Shown: positions 1 through 5,844, counted from the stretch's first letter. The stretch is DNA of 6,842 nucleotides from Planctomycetota bacterium (GCA_026418755.1 JAOAAR010000004.1:13453-20294); one strand, 5' to 3'. Translations and numbers: made by a program. The notes: generated by a model from the letters alone, not told the origin.

Positions 1-603
1 GTGTGTAATCCGATGACTCTTTATGCGGAAGCCTCAGAGGCATATCATCAAGGGCGGTATGAGAAGAGTATTCGGTTTATTGAAGAGGTGTTGAGACTGA
101 GACCTGATTTTCCTGAGGCGTTCAATATGCGTGGCGCTGCAAGGATGCAGTTGCGCGATTTGGATGGTGCGTTTGCGGATTATAGCAGAGCGATTGAGTT
201 GAACAATAAGTTTGCAGAGGCATATAGTAATCGAGGGAGTGTAAGATATATAAAGGGAGATTACGATGGTGCGGTAAGGGATTATGATATAGCACTCCAA
301 CTGAACCCGAGGCTTGTGATAGCATACAGCAATCGAGGTGCTGCAAAATGTAACAAAGGAGATTATGAAGGTGGAATCGCCGACTATAAAAAGGCGATAG
401 AAATATCTCCAGACTTCTTTTTTGGATATTACAATCTCGCCTGTGCCTATGCTAATATGGGGAACAAAGGGAATGCGTTGGAAGCGCTCAAAAAGGCGTT
501 TGACTTGGACAGGAGTGGGAGGTTGAAGAAGCAGGCGAGAAGTGATAAAGACTTAGACTCGTTGCGTGAAGATGAAGAGTTCAAGCGGTTGCTAGGCGAA
601 TGA
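1..603 (+). CDS. TPR repeat protein (5' end possibly truncated)
   Basis: A protein of up to 200 residues made almost wholly of tetratricopeptide repeats, which form a helical scaffold for protein-protein contacts; the partner cannot be told. About five repeats are visible, at roughly residues 5-37, 38-71, 72-105, 106-139 and 140-170, with the usual signs (AYSNRG, KGDYDGA, DYxxAIEL and a closing NP or SP). Repeats 3 and 4 are the most alike. The C-terminal tail (about 180-198, SDKDLDSLREDEEFKRLL) is the common end cap of bacterial TPR proteins, so the 3' end is intact. The frame is already open at base 1 with a GTG; the real start could be this GTG, the ATG at 13 or lie upstream of the window. 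There is no signal peptide in the visible part. It converges with the next gene, with only 9 bp between the stop codons. TPR assignment is sure; function is unknown. Confidence 0.88.
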   Translation: MCNPMTLYAEASEAYHQGRYEKSIRFIEEVLRLRPDFPEAFNMRGAARMQLRDLDGAFADYSRAIELNNKFAEAYSNRGSVRYIKGDYDGAVRDYDIALQLNPRLVIAYSNRGAAKCNKGDYEGGIADYKKAIEISPDFFFGYYNLACAYANMGNKGNALEALKKAFDLDRSGRLKKQARSDKDLDSLREDEEFKRLLGE

Positions 604-612
604 GAAAGAAAG

Positions 613-1983
613 TTAGCGGAGTTTGATGAAGTAGGCTTTGAGGTTCTCGTTCAGGGCGTTCATATCGAATTTGGAGAATGCTTTTGCGAACTCATCTGGG
701 GCGTTGCAGTCCTTGTTTTTAAGAGCACTTAGAAAGACGGTGAACTGCCTATAAACCTCTTGATTGTAATGGAGAAGGAAGTAGCAGACTGTCCACCATT
801 CGAGTTCTCCCCCGGCGCCTCCTACCACCTGTTCTATGGTTGGCATTCTGCCTATTCGGATGACCCGTTTCACTTCTTCGAGCCTGTCAGCGTTCACAAT
901 TCCGACTTTCAGTTCGCCTGTTGAGAGGTTGAATCGTGATTCTTGCATATAGGTAGCGAGACCGTCAACTACCCATTGGGCTTTTTGTGCTACTCGCTTG
1001 TAGTCACCCCACACCATATCCTCGAAGTAATGAGTTGTTTCACGAAGCATAATTCCCCCTGTGCCGTTCTGTGTGCCTGTTATGCCGAAATATGTGGAAA
1101 TCCGTGTTCCGTCGTAGAGCCCGTAGCCTCCGCCTCCTTCTTTGGCGGAGTATTCATCTTCGTTGGCGTAGAAATCGAGAACAAAAGGAACTTTCTGTTT
1201 GCCCTTGTAAGCGAAAATTCGACACAGTTCATTGTAAGCCTGGTCGAGAAAGGTTGCGTGCTGGCGGGTGAGTTCTTCTGAGAGGTTTGAGAAGATAATG
1301 AAGCGGTTTGAGATATGGAAGGTTTTGAACCCTTTTTGTCTCTGCCGCTCGAACATCCATTTCTGTCGCTCTTTCAAGTCTTCAGGCACCATCTGCTTCG
1401 CCCAAAAAGCGGATGATTCGTCGGTTTGGTGTGTTGGCTCTTTCTTCTCAGAGGGTGGCTTATCAGGTTCTTCAGCAGGAGGCTTTTCCACAGGCGGCTC
1501 TTTCTTTTCCGGAGACGGTTTGTCGGGAGATTCTTTGAGCAGCCTGTCGTATTCTTCTTGGGTGACCCAGTTGCCCCCGAGATTGCGATACCCTAACTCG
1601 CTTCGGGCACCTGTGTGGTTAGGGTTCACTTTAATTGCTGCTTCGAAGCATTCTTTTGCCTCTTTCTCTTGATATTGCTTCTTGCACCACAGACCCAGGT
1701 CGTACAGTTTGTCTGCGTTGTTCTGAGCCTTCCGAAAGCCTTCCTCAAACTCTTTTTTGAACTCCTCATAGTAGATGACAGTATCTATTTCGTCTTTCCT
1801 GTATGTCATCCTGCCGTGTTTCGTCTGAATAAGCACTGTCTCGTCATCCTCCTTCTCTATCTTTCCTGTGACTACTTTGCCGACTCTTAGCAGAAGAACA
1901 TCTTCACCGAAGAGAGAGGAGCAGGAGAGGTATGCTGCTATGAAGAGAGACAGTAGAAGAGAAGATTTAGGCAGGCTATTCAT
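613..1983 (-). CDS. Secreted DUF1570-like protein with degenerate metalloprotease motif
   Basis: A 456-residue exported protein. The start at 1983 is chosen over an in-frame ATG at 2013 because AAGGAGG lies 7 bases before it and a hydrophobic signal segment (about residues 8-24) follows directly. YLSC at 18-21 is a weak lipobox, so it may be a lipoprotein. Then come a small beta domain (about 29-72, VGKVVTGKIEKEDDE type), a TPR-like helical pair ending in ARSELGYRNLGGNWVT (about 85-140), a Pro/Glu/Lys linker (about 150-190) with two copies of a roughly 11-residue unit, and a C-terminal domain (about 218-456) resembling DUF1570. That family looks like gluzincin peptidases with HExxH and a later Glu. 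Here the motif reads RETTH (314-318) and the later acidic residue is Asp340 in WVVDGLATY, so catalysis is doubtful. The role is unknown; a binding or scaffolding job in the envelope is possible. The DUF1570 assignment is by eye and moderate; the gene itself is certain. Confidence 0.85.
   Translation of the reverse strand: MNSLPKSSLLLSLFIAAYLSCSSLFGEDVLLLRVGKVVTGKIEKEDDETVLIQTKHGRMTYRKDEIDTVIYYEEFKKEFEEGFRKAQNNADKLYDLGLWCKKQYQEKEAKECFEAAIKVNPNHTGARSELGYRNLGGNWVTQEEYDRLLKESPDKPSPEKKEPPVEKPPAEEPDKPPSEKKEPTHQTDESSAFWAKQMVPEDLKERQKWMFERQRQKGFKTFHISNRFIIFSNLSEELTRQHATFLDQAYNELCRIFAYKGKQKVPFVLDFYANEDEYSAKEGGGGYGLYDGTRISTYFGITGTQNGTGGIMLRETTHYFEDMVWGDYKRVAQKAQWVVDGLATYMQESRFNLSTGELKVGIVNADRLEEVKRVIRIGRMPTIEQVVGGAGGELEWWTVCYFLLHYNQEVYRQFTVFLSALKNKDCNAPDEFAKAFSKFDMNALNENLKAYFIKLR
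1436..1527 (-). repeat. Imperfect in-frame repeat in Pro/Lys/Glu linker
   Basis: Two imperfect copies of about 32 bp (1436-1467 and 1496-1527) are spaced by 60 bp within the DUF1570-like gene. They encode PDKPSPEKKEP (residues 153-163) and PDKPPSEKKEP (173-183), with a divergent stretch between them. The period of 20 codons keeps the frame, so the linker probably lengthened by slippage or unequal exchange. This is a flexible spacer between the TPR-like part and the C-terminal domain. Confidence 0.6.
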
Positions 1984-1990
1984 ATATTGC

Positions 1991-1997
1991 CCTCCTT
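1991..1997 (-). promoter_or_regulatory. Strong Shine-Dalgarno deciding the DUF1570-like start
   Basis: On the minus strand AAGGAGG stands 7 bases before the ATG at 1983. It is the best ribosome binding site in the window. It shows that translation starts at 1983, ten codons inside the longest reading frame, which also puts the signal peptide at the true N terminus. Confidence 0.85.
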
Positions 1998-2014
1998 GAA
2001 ACAGTCTAATCATA

Positions 2015-2036
2015 CGCTTATCATTATAATTAAGCG
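2015..2036. repeat. Inverted repeat CGCTTA-N10-TAAGCG (operator-like)
   Basis: The perfect 6-bp arms CGCTTA (2015-2020) and TAAGCG (2031-2036) flank an AT-rich 10-bp centre that contains the minus-strand TATAAT. The size (22 bp) and place, over the likely -10 and start of transcription of the DUF1570-like gene, are typical of a repressor operator. There is no T-run, so it is not an intrinsic terminator. A chance palindrome of this size in AT-rich DNA cannot be excluded. Confidence 0.4.
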
Positions 2037-2050
2037 GACCAAAATGTTAG
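2023..2050 (-). promoter_or_regulatory. Candidate promoter of the DUF1570-like gene
   Basis: On the minus strand CTAACA (2045-2050, four of six bases of TTGACA) is followed after 16 bp by a perfect TATAAT (2023-2028). Transcription would start near 2016 and leave a leader of about 33 bases before the ATG at 1983, with room for the AAGGAGG. A second TATAAT on the same strand at 2074-2079 has a poorer -35. The match is to the vegetative sigma-70 consensus. Confidence 0.45.
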
Positions 2051-2208
2051 ACGCAAAATTGATACGCTACTTCATTATAGGTGTTTGCACTCTTCTCAGA
2101 AATTGGGAGATATTTCGCATTTTGCTTCCGTTGAATGCTTCTCTATCTTTTTCTTTTGACGACTGGCTTGACCCATTTTAGGGGCGTCTTGCTTATGTTA
2201 ATAAATGC

Positions 2209-2237
2209 TTGACAGGGAAGAGATGTATGGATAGACT
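2209..2237 (+). promoter_or_regulatory. Sigma-70-like promoter of the signalling operon
   Basis: A perfect TTGACA (2209-2214) is followed after exactly 17 bp by TAGACT (2232-2237, four of six bases of TATAAT). Transcription would begin near 2244, shortly before the first codon of the GGDEF gene, and could run through the six tightly packed genes to dapB. No other convincing promoter is seen before 5840. A second GCTTGAC copy at 2166-2172 lacks a good -10. The rest of the 1984-2260 intergenic stretch shows no gene that I can support. Confidence 0.55.
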
Positions 2238-2260
2238 AATGAAGTAATTTTTGGTGGTTT

Positions 2261-3454
2261 TTGCTTTTGGATAAGATGTTGAGGAGAAGGATTGAGGAGC
2301 GAGCACAGAAGGACCCTGAGTGGGGTGCGGTGATGGAGTATGTTGGTGCGTTAGAGCGGGAGTTGGCTGACGAACGGCGCAAGATGAAGCGAATGCGGCT
2401 TGACCTTGAGACGGTGATAGAGACAGTGAGTCAGGTGAATGCGAAGAGCCTTGACACGGAGTTGATAGAAAATTTCACATTGAACACGGCGATGGGGCAG
2501 GTTGCGGCGCAGCGGGCGTTTATTATGCGGCAGGGGGATACTTTGACAGATGAGATAAGCGTGACTGTGACCAAGAATGTGAAGGTACCGAGGCTTCGTT
2601 TCAGAAAGGACGGAGAGTTGGCGTCTGCGTTGATAGAGAAGGAGGCTCCTTTTGAACTATCTGGTAACTCGAATTTGATGAAGCATTCTGTTTATAGAAA
2701 GATTCTGGAGATGGATATGGAGTTGTGCATTCCGCTCATAAAAAGGCACGAGAACGGTGAGAAGGAGTTGAAAGGGTTGATGGTTTTGGGGAAGAAGTTC
2801 AACAAGATGGGTTATACAGAGCGGGACAAAGAATTTTTATCGCTTTTAGGGGCGATGGTTGCAATCAGTCTACACAATGCGCAGTTGTATCATCGCTCCA
2901 TATATGACGAGATGACACAAGTGTTTTCGAGAGGGCATTTTGATGCGCATCTGTTTCAGGAGGTAGAGAGGGCGAAGCGGTATCATTCTGAAAGGGATGG
3001 TTCGCCTTATCAGATTTCGTTGATTATGTTCGACATAGATGATTTCAAGCATTTTAATGACACATACGGTCATCAGATTGGAGATACGATACTGAAAGGG
3101 GTAGCGAATGTGGTGAAGCGGAGTGTGCGCACATCAGATATGGTTTCGCGCTATGGTGGGGAGGAGTTTTGTGTTGTGTTGCCGGAGACGAACAAGGAGA
3201 ATGCGTTGCGTGCGGCGGAGAGGTTGCGGAAAGCGATTAGCAATTATAAAGTGACCACACGGGAGTACGGGGAGTTGTCTGTGACGGTGAGTATGGGGGT
3301 AGCCACTTATCCGGATGATGCGGACAGCGTACAGGAACTGGTGAGAGAGGCAGACAAGGCTTTGTATGTTGCGAAGGGGCGTGGGAAGAACTGTGTGGTG
3401 GAGGCGGAAAGGGAGGACGCCGACAAGAAGTTAGGGAGTGGAGTTAAAAGGTGA
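2261..3454 (+). CDS. GAF-GGDEF diguanylate cyclase
   Basis: Predicted to make cyclic di-GMP from two GTP in the cytoplasm. In the 397-residue frame, residues 1-55 are charged and helical (probably coiled coil), about 56-205 resemble a GAF sensor domain ending in the long helix LLGAMVAISLHNAQLYHR, and about 210-385 form a GGDEF domain. The active site is complete: GGEEF at 299-303, metal ligand Asp258 in FDIDDFKHFNDTYGH, and an inhibitory I-site RTSD (290-293) exactly five residues before GGEEF, so product feedback is likely. Asp275 (in GHQIGD) is the residue typical of di-GMP rather than hybrid cAMP-GMP enzymes. There is no membrane segment and no EAL domain. The start is unsure: TTG 2261 is outermost, TTG 2267 has better spacing (8 bases) from GGTGGT at 2253-2258, and ATG 2276 is also possible. 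First gene of the apparent operon; the GAF ligand is unknown. Confidence 0.92.
   Translation: MLLDKMLRRRIEERAQKDPEWGAVMEYVGALERELADERRKMKRMRLDLETVIETVSQVNAKSLDTELIENFTLNTAMGQVAAQRAFIMRQGDTLTDEISVTVTKNVKVPRLRFRKDGELASALIEKEAPFELSGNSNLMKHSVYRKILEMDMELCIPLIKRHENGEKELKGLMVLGKKFNKMGYTERDKEFLSLLGAMVAISLHNAQLYHRSIYDEMTQVFSRGHFDAHLFQEVERAKRYHSERDGSPYQISLIMFDIDDFKHFNDTYGHQIGDTILKGVANVVKRSVRTSDMVSRYGGEEFCVVLPETNKENALRAAERLRKAISNYKVTTREYGELSVTVSMGVATYPDDADSVQELVREADKALYVAKGRGKNCVVEAEREDADKKLGSGVKR
3448..3454 (+). promoter_or_regulatory. Shine-Dalgarno overlapping the GGDEF stop codon
   Basis: AAGGTGA lies 7 bases before ATG 3462 and contains AGGTGA, fully complementary to the 3' end of 16S rRNA. It also contains the TGA stop of the GGDEF gene (3452-3454). 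This favours 3462 over the GTG at 3438 as start of the RsbW-like gene and suggests translational coupling of the two genes. Confidence 0.65.
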
Positions 3455-3461
3455 AGGGGAG

Positions 3462-3938
3462 ATGAAAGAGCGTAAGGTTGAACTTGTGGTTTCGAATATG
3501 ACGGAGAATCTTGCGACTGTGCGCAAGTTTGTTATGGATACTCTTGCGGATGCGGGGGTGAGTGAGAAAGTGGTGCGGAAGATAATTCTTGCGGTAGACG
3601 AAGCGGTGACGAACATAATCCGACATGCGTATGAGGAGTTCAGCAAGGGAACGCGGACTATAGACATAAAACTCTGTACATATCCTGCCAGGAAGTGTGT
3701 GGAGGTTACGCTGCACGATTCGGGGAAGGAGTTTAATCCTGACGAGGTAAAGACACCCAATATGGATGAGCATATAAGACTGCGCAAAAAGTATGGTTTG
3801 GGGATATTTCTCATAAGGAAGGTGATGGACGAGGTGAATTATATGTTCCGTACGGGAGAAGAGAACATTCTTCGGATGGTGAAGTATTTGGAGAACGATG
3901 AAGAGAAAGAAGGAGATAAAAGGGATGCCCGGGATTAA
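3462..3938 (+). CDS. RsbW/SpoIIAB-type anti-sigma factor serine kinase
   Basis: A 158-residue GHKL ATPase of the anti-sigma kinase family. Such proteins hold a sigma factor inactive and phosphorylate a STAS antagonist on serine; unphosphorylated antagonist pulls them off the sigma factor. Visible motifs are the N box ILAVDEAVTNIIRHAY (about 42-57, with Glu47 and Asn51 for Mg-ATP), the G1 box HDSGKEFNP (85-93, the DxGxxF form common in RsbW-like proteins) and the G2 box YGLGIFLIRKVMDEV (111-125). The length fits stand-alone RsbW. ATG 3462 is preferred to GTG 3438 because of the Shine-Dalgarno at 3448-3454. The charged tail overlaps the next gene by 14 bp. The two STAS genes downstream are its likely partners. 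No sigma factor is in the window, so its target, perhaps a sigma factor or another regulator, is unknown. I do not assign a gene symbol because several paralogous systems share this fold. Confidence 0.9.
   Translation: MKERKVELVVSNMTENLATVRKFVMDTLADAGVSEKVVRKIILAVDEAVTNIIRHAYEEFSKGTRTIDIKLCTYPARKCVEVTLHDSGKEFNPDEVKTPNMDEHIRLRKKYGLGIFLIRKVMDEVNYMFRTGEENILRMVKYLENDEEKEGDKRDARD
3910..3917 (+). promoter_or_regulatory. Shine-Dalgarno deciding the first STAS start
   Basis: AAGGAGAT stands 7 bases before ATG 3925, inside the coding sequence of the RsbW-like gene. It indicates that the STAS protein starts at 3925 and not at the in-frame ATG at 3898, whose nine extra codons only read the purine-rich tail of the gene before it. 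The 14-bp gene overlap suggests coupled translation of kinase and antagonist. Confidence 0.75.
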
Positions 3939-4281
3939 GATAAAGACGCAGAAGACTGCGGACGGGGTCGCATATATCAAAGTGGTAGGTTTTCTGGATG
4001 CGCATACATTTGTTCAGATGGAGGAAGAGATAGTCAAACTCTTCAATGCGAGAATCTACAAGGTGGCGGTAGATCTGAGCGGATTGGAATATATATCGAG
4101 TGCAGGTGCAGGGGTGTTCATTTCGAATGTGGGTGAGGCTACGGCGAACGGGGGCAATATTGTTTTTATAAATCCATCTGAGCCTGTGAGGGAAGTGTTT
4201 GACCTTCTGGGACTGACCCAGATTTTTCAGATTTTCGAGACGAAGGAAGAAGCGTTTATGCTTTTTAGGAAGGGCAGGTAG
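3925..4281 (+). CDS. STAS-domain anti-sigma factor antagonist (copy 1)
   Basis: A 118-residue single STAS domain of the SpoIIAA/RsbV type. Known members bind the anti-sigma kinase when unphosphorylated and are switched off by phosphorylation on one serine. The domain runs from the first strand (about 4-22) through GFLDAHT (22-28), VDLSGLEYISSAGAGVFI (49-66) and the C-terminal REVFDLLGL helix. Aligned with SpoIIAA, Ser59, the second Ser of YISSAG, is at the phosphoacceptor place. The start is taken from the Shine-Dalgarno at 3910-3917. It overlaps the RsbW-like gene by 14 bp and sits 2 bp before a second STAS gene about half identical to it, so both are probably substrates or competitors for the same kinase. 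A phosphatase to reset it (PP2C/RsbU/SpoIIE type) is not in the window. Confidence 0.92.
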   Translation: MPGIKIKTQKTADGVAYIKVVGFLDAHTFVQMEEEIVKLFNARIYKVAVDLSGLEYISSAGAGVFISNVGEATANGGNIVFINPSEPVREVFDLLGLTQIFQIFETKEEAFMLFRKGR

Positions 4282-4483
4282 CGGTGGAGAAAGCGAGCGA
4301 ACTGAAAGTGGAGACGAGAAAGTGTGGCGGGAAGACCGTAGTGCTGACGATTCATGGAGTTCTGGATGCACATACATCTTCTCAACTCGAGAGGAGAATA
4401 TTTAAACTTTTTGATTCTGGAGTTCACAAGATAGTGGCTGACTTGAGTGGTGTTAAGTATATATCGAGTGCGGGTGCAGGGGT
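3992..4483 (+). repeat. Conserved blocks of the STAS gene duplication, 368-bp period
   Basis: Two DNA blocks recur at the same offset of 368 bp: 3992-4009 with 4360-4377 (17 of 18 bases equal) and 4090-4115 with 4458-4483 (25 of 26 equal). They code for the LDAHT turn and the phosphoserine loop of the two STAS proteins. The constant spacing shows one tandem duplication of the whole gene, with the functional core kept nearly unchanged at DNA level. Confidence 0.85.
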
Positions 4484-4646
4484 TCTTATCAGTGGTATGC
4501 AAGAGGCATCTGAGAAAGGTGGAGATTTTGTGTTTGTCAAACCTTCTACTTCTGTGAAGGAACTCTTTGACCTTTTGGGACTTGCCTCAATGTTTAAGTC
4601 ATTTCCGAGTGTGAGCGAGGCTATTGCGCATTTCACAGGACGCTGA
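4284..4646 (+). CDS. STAS-domain anti-sigma factor antagonist (copy 2)
   Basis: A 120-residue STAS protein, paralogue of the gene just upstream; by eye about half of the aligned residues are the same, including LDAHT (27-31), ADLSGVKYISSAGAGVLIS (52-70) and ELFDLLGL. Ser62 is the predicted phosphoacceptor. It begins at a GTG only 2 bp after the upstream stop, with AGGAAGGG (4267-4274) 9 bases before it, and ends 2 bp before the DUF523 gene. The pair differ most at the N terminus, in the helix after LDAHT and near the C terminus, the surfaces where STAS proteins usually contact partners. It may therefore bind a different kinase or target or respond to a different phosphatase. Family is certain; partner is inference from the neighbouring RsbW-like gene. 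Confidence 0.92.
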   Translation: MEKASELKVETRKCGGKTVVLTIHGVLDAHTSSQLERRIFKLFDSGVHKIVADLSGVKYISSAGAGVLISGMQEASEKGGDFVFVKPSTSVKELFDLLGLASMFKSFPSVSEAIAHFTGR

Positions 4647-4648
4647 TT

Positions 4649-5137
4649 ATGAAGAGACACCCCAAGGAAGTTGAGAGAGTCACGAGCGAGAAAAGTAGCA
4701 AAAGCAGGTTGTCAAAGCACACCAAGGTAGGGTTGGTCTCTGCCTGTCTTGTAGGGGTTTGTTGTCGTTACGATGGAAGCGAGAGAAGTTCACCTTTAGT
4801 GTTGAATTTACTTAAAGAGGGTTTTTTCCTTCTGCCGTTGTGTCCTGAGCAGATGGGCGGTCTTCCGACGCCGAGGGCGCGCAACAGACTGGTTGGCGGT
4901 GATGGGGGGGCGGTATTGGATGGCAGGGCGAGGGTGGTAGATGAGGGAGGGAACGACAACACGAAGCGGTTTGTAGAGGGCGCCCGCGAAGTGCTTAAGA
5001 TTGCAGAGTTGTTTGGTGCCAGGGTGGCGTATTTGAAGGCAGGTTCTCCGTCTTGTGGTTGTGATGGTGAGGAGGGGGAGGGTGTGACTGCTGCACTCCT
5101 GAGGCGGAAAGGGATTAAAGTGGTTGGAGTTGAGTGA
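4649..5137 (+). CDS. DUF523/TudS-family Fe-S protein
   Basis: A 162-residue member of the DUF523 family. One characterised member, TudS, is a 2-thiouracil desulfurase using a [4Fe-4S] cluster held by three cysteines; most others have no tested role. The family marks are here: VSACLVGVCCRYDG (30-43), LCPEQMGGLPTPR (64-76), the NDNTKRFVEGA segment (102-112), LKAGSPSCG (129-137) and GVTAALLRRKGIKVV at the end. The three cluster cysteines would be Cys33, Cys65 and Cys136; Cys38, Cys39 and Cys138 are extra. The first 25 residues are a charged extension not needed for the fold. ATG 4649 has AGGA (4637-4640) 8 bases upstream. The gene lies 2 bp after the second STAS gene and 1 bp before dapB, so it is probably on the same transcript. 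Desulfuration of thiolated nucleobases is a family-based guess, not shown here. Confidence 0.85.
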   Translation: MKRHPKEVERVTSEKSSKSRLSKHTKVGLVSACLVGVCCRYDGSERSSPLVLNLLKEGFFLLPLCPEQMGGLPTPRARNRLVGGDGGAVLDGRARVVDEGGNDNTKRFVEGAREVLKIAELFGARVAYLKAGSPSCGCDGEEGEGVTAALLRRKGIKVVGVE

Positions 5138-5138
5138 T

Positions 5139-5840
5139 ATGAGGGTGGCGATTGTTGGTTACGGAAAAATGGGTAAGGCAATTGAGAAGGTTGCAAAAGA
5201 GCAGGGGCTGGAGGTGGTGAGGCGGATAGACCCAAAGGGTGGTGAGGTTGGAGCATTGACAAGAGACTCTGTGAGAGGAGTGGATGTAGCGTTTGAGTTC
5301 ACCTCTCCTGAAACTGCGGTTGAGAATCTCCTTACGCTGTTCGAGTATGGGATAGACTGTGTTGTTGGCACGACAGGCTGGTATGCGAGGATAGAGGAGG
5401 TGAAGCGAGCGGTAACGGAGAGAGGAGTGGGCTGTGTCTATGCGCCCAATTTTTCGGTGGGGATGAATCTATTCTTTGAGGTGGTCTCTTCTGCGGGCAG
5501 GTTGTTTGGGGGTGTGGAGGATGCGCGGTTTGGTGTGGAGGAGGCGCATCACGAAGCGAAGAAAGATGCGCCAAGTGGGACCGCTCTTAAGATAGTGGAG
5601 GTTCTGCGCGAAAGTGGGGCGAGATTAAGGGAGAATTCTGTGCCTTCTCTTCGTGTTGGATACATTCCTGGAACGCACAAGGTTCTGATAGATATGCCTT
5701 ACGAGACGATCTCTCTTGAGCATGTGGTGAGGCAGCGGGAAGTTTTTGCTTACGGAGCGGTACTTGCAGCAAGACTTATAAGGGGGAAGAAAGGTCTCTT
5801 CACCTTTGCAGAACTGTTGAGAGAATCGCTAAAAGGCTAA
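5139..5840 (+). CDS. dapB: 4-Hydroxy-tetrahydrodipicolinate reductase
   Basis: Reduces 4-hydroxy-tetrahydrodipicolinate with NAD(P)H to tetrahydrodipicolinate in the diaminopimelate/lysine pathway, so it feeds peptidoglycan and protein synthesis. At 233 residues it is shorter than the E. coli enzyme (273) but within the family range. Seen in order: nucleotide-binding VAIVGYGKMGKAI (3-15), FEFTSPE, VVGTTGW, YAPNFSVGMN, the substrate site EEAHHEAKKDAPSGTA with catalytic His137 and Lys141 (E. coli His159 and Lys163), RVGYIPGTH and the C-terminal QREVFAYGAVLAARL. ATG 5139, one base after the DUF523 stop, is preferred to TTG 5124 because the protein then begins directly at the Rossmann strand; GGAG (5126-5129) lies upstream. 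All key motifs are intact. Other dap genes are not in the window. Confidence 0.95.
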   Translation: MRVAIVGYGKMGKAIEKVAKEQGLEVVRRIDPKGGEVGALTRDSVRGVDVAFEFTSPETAVENLLTLFEYGIDCVVGTTGWYARIEEVKRAVTERGVGCVYAPNFSVGMNLFFEVVSSAGRLFGGVEDARFGVEEAHHEAKKDAPSGTALKIVEVLRESGARLRENSVPSLRVGYIPGTHKVLIDMPYETISLEHVVRQREVFAYGAVLAARLIRGKKGLFTFAELLRESLKG

Positions 5841-5844
5841 ACAG

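Larger units (their letters stand above)
2012..2079. repeat. Near-duplicate promoter-like elements
   Basis: Two closely similar stretches, atacgcttatcattata (2012-2028) and atacgctacttcattata (2062-2079), lie 50 bp apart. On the minus strand each gives TATAATGA followed a few bases later by GCGTAT. They could be two tandem promoters for the DUF1570-like gene or two binding sites for one regulator. The two copies differ by one inserted base and a few substitutions. Confidence 0.4.

Noticed and set aside
600..616. Terminator between the convergent TPR and DUF1570-like genes
   Set aside because: Only 9 bp separate the stops and no GC-rich stem with T-run is seen there.
943..1890. Several plus-strand open frames opposite the DUF1570-like gene
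   Set aside because: No motif or convincing ribosome binding site; the minus-strand frame has a signal peptide, a strong Shine-Dalgarno and domain structure.
1987..2181. 64-codon plus-strand frame in the intergenic region
   Set aside because: No clear Shine-Dalgarno, composition of AT-rich intergenic DNA, and it overlaps the minus-strand promoter and leader; no family likeness.
2168..2196. Second possible promoter beginning with TTGACC at 2168-2173
   Set aside because: At 16-19 bp spacing no hexamer resembles TATAAT well; the TTGACA/TAGACT pair just downstream is much better.
3716..3745. Defective G1 box in the RsbW-like kinase (second Gly of DxGxG missing)
   Set aside because: RsbW-type proteins often carry DxGxxF here, so HDSGKEF is within family variation and not a sign of inactivity.
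3444..4377. Long minus-strand open frames (178 and 188 codons) opposite the RsbW-like and first STAS genes
   Set aside because: They are antisense to genes with clear family motifs, have no recognisable domains and odd composition (rich in His, Leu, Arg, Ser); they arise from the purine-rich coding strand having few stops on the other side.
4768..5262. Minus-strand open frame of 164 codons opposite DUF523 and dapB
   Set aside because: Very rich in Pro and Ser with no motif, spans two real genes in antisense; a shadow frame.
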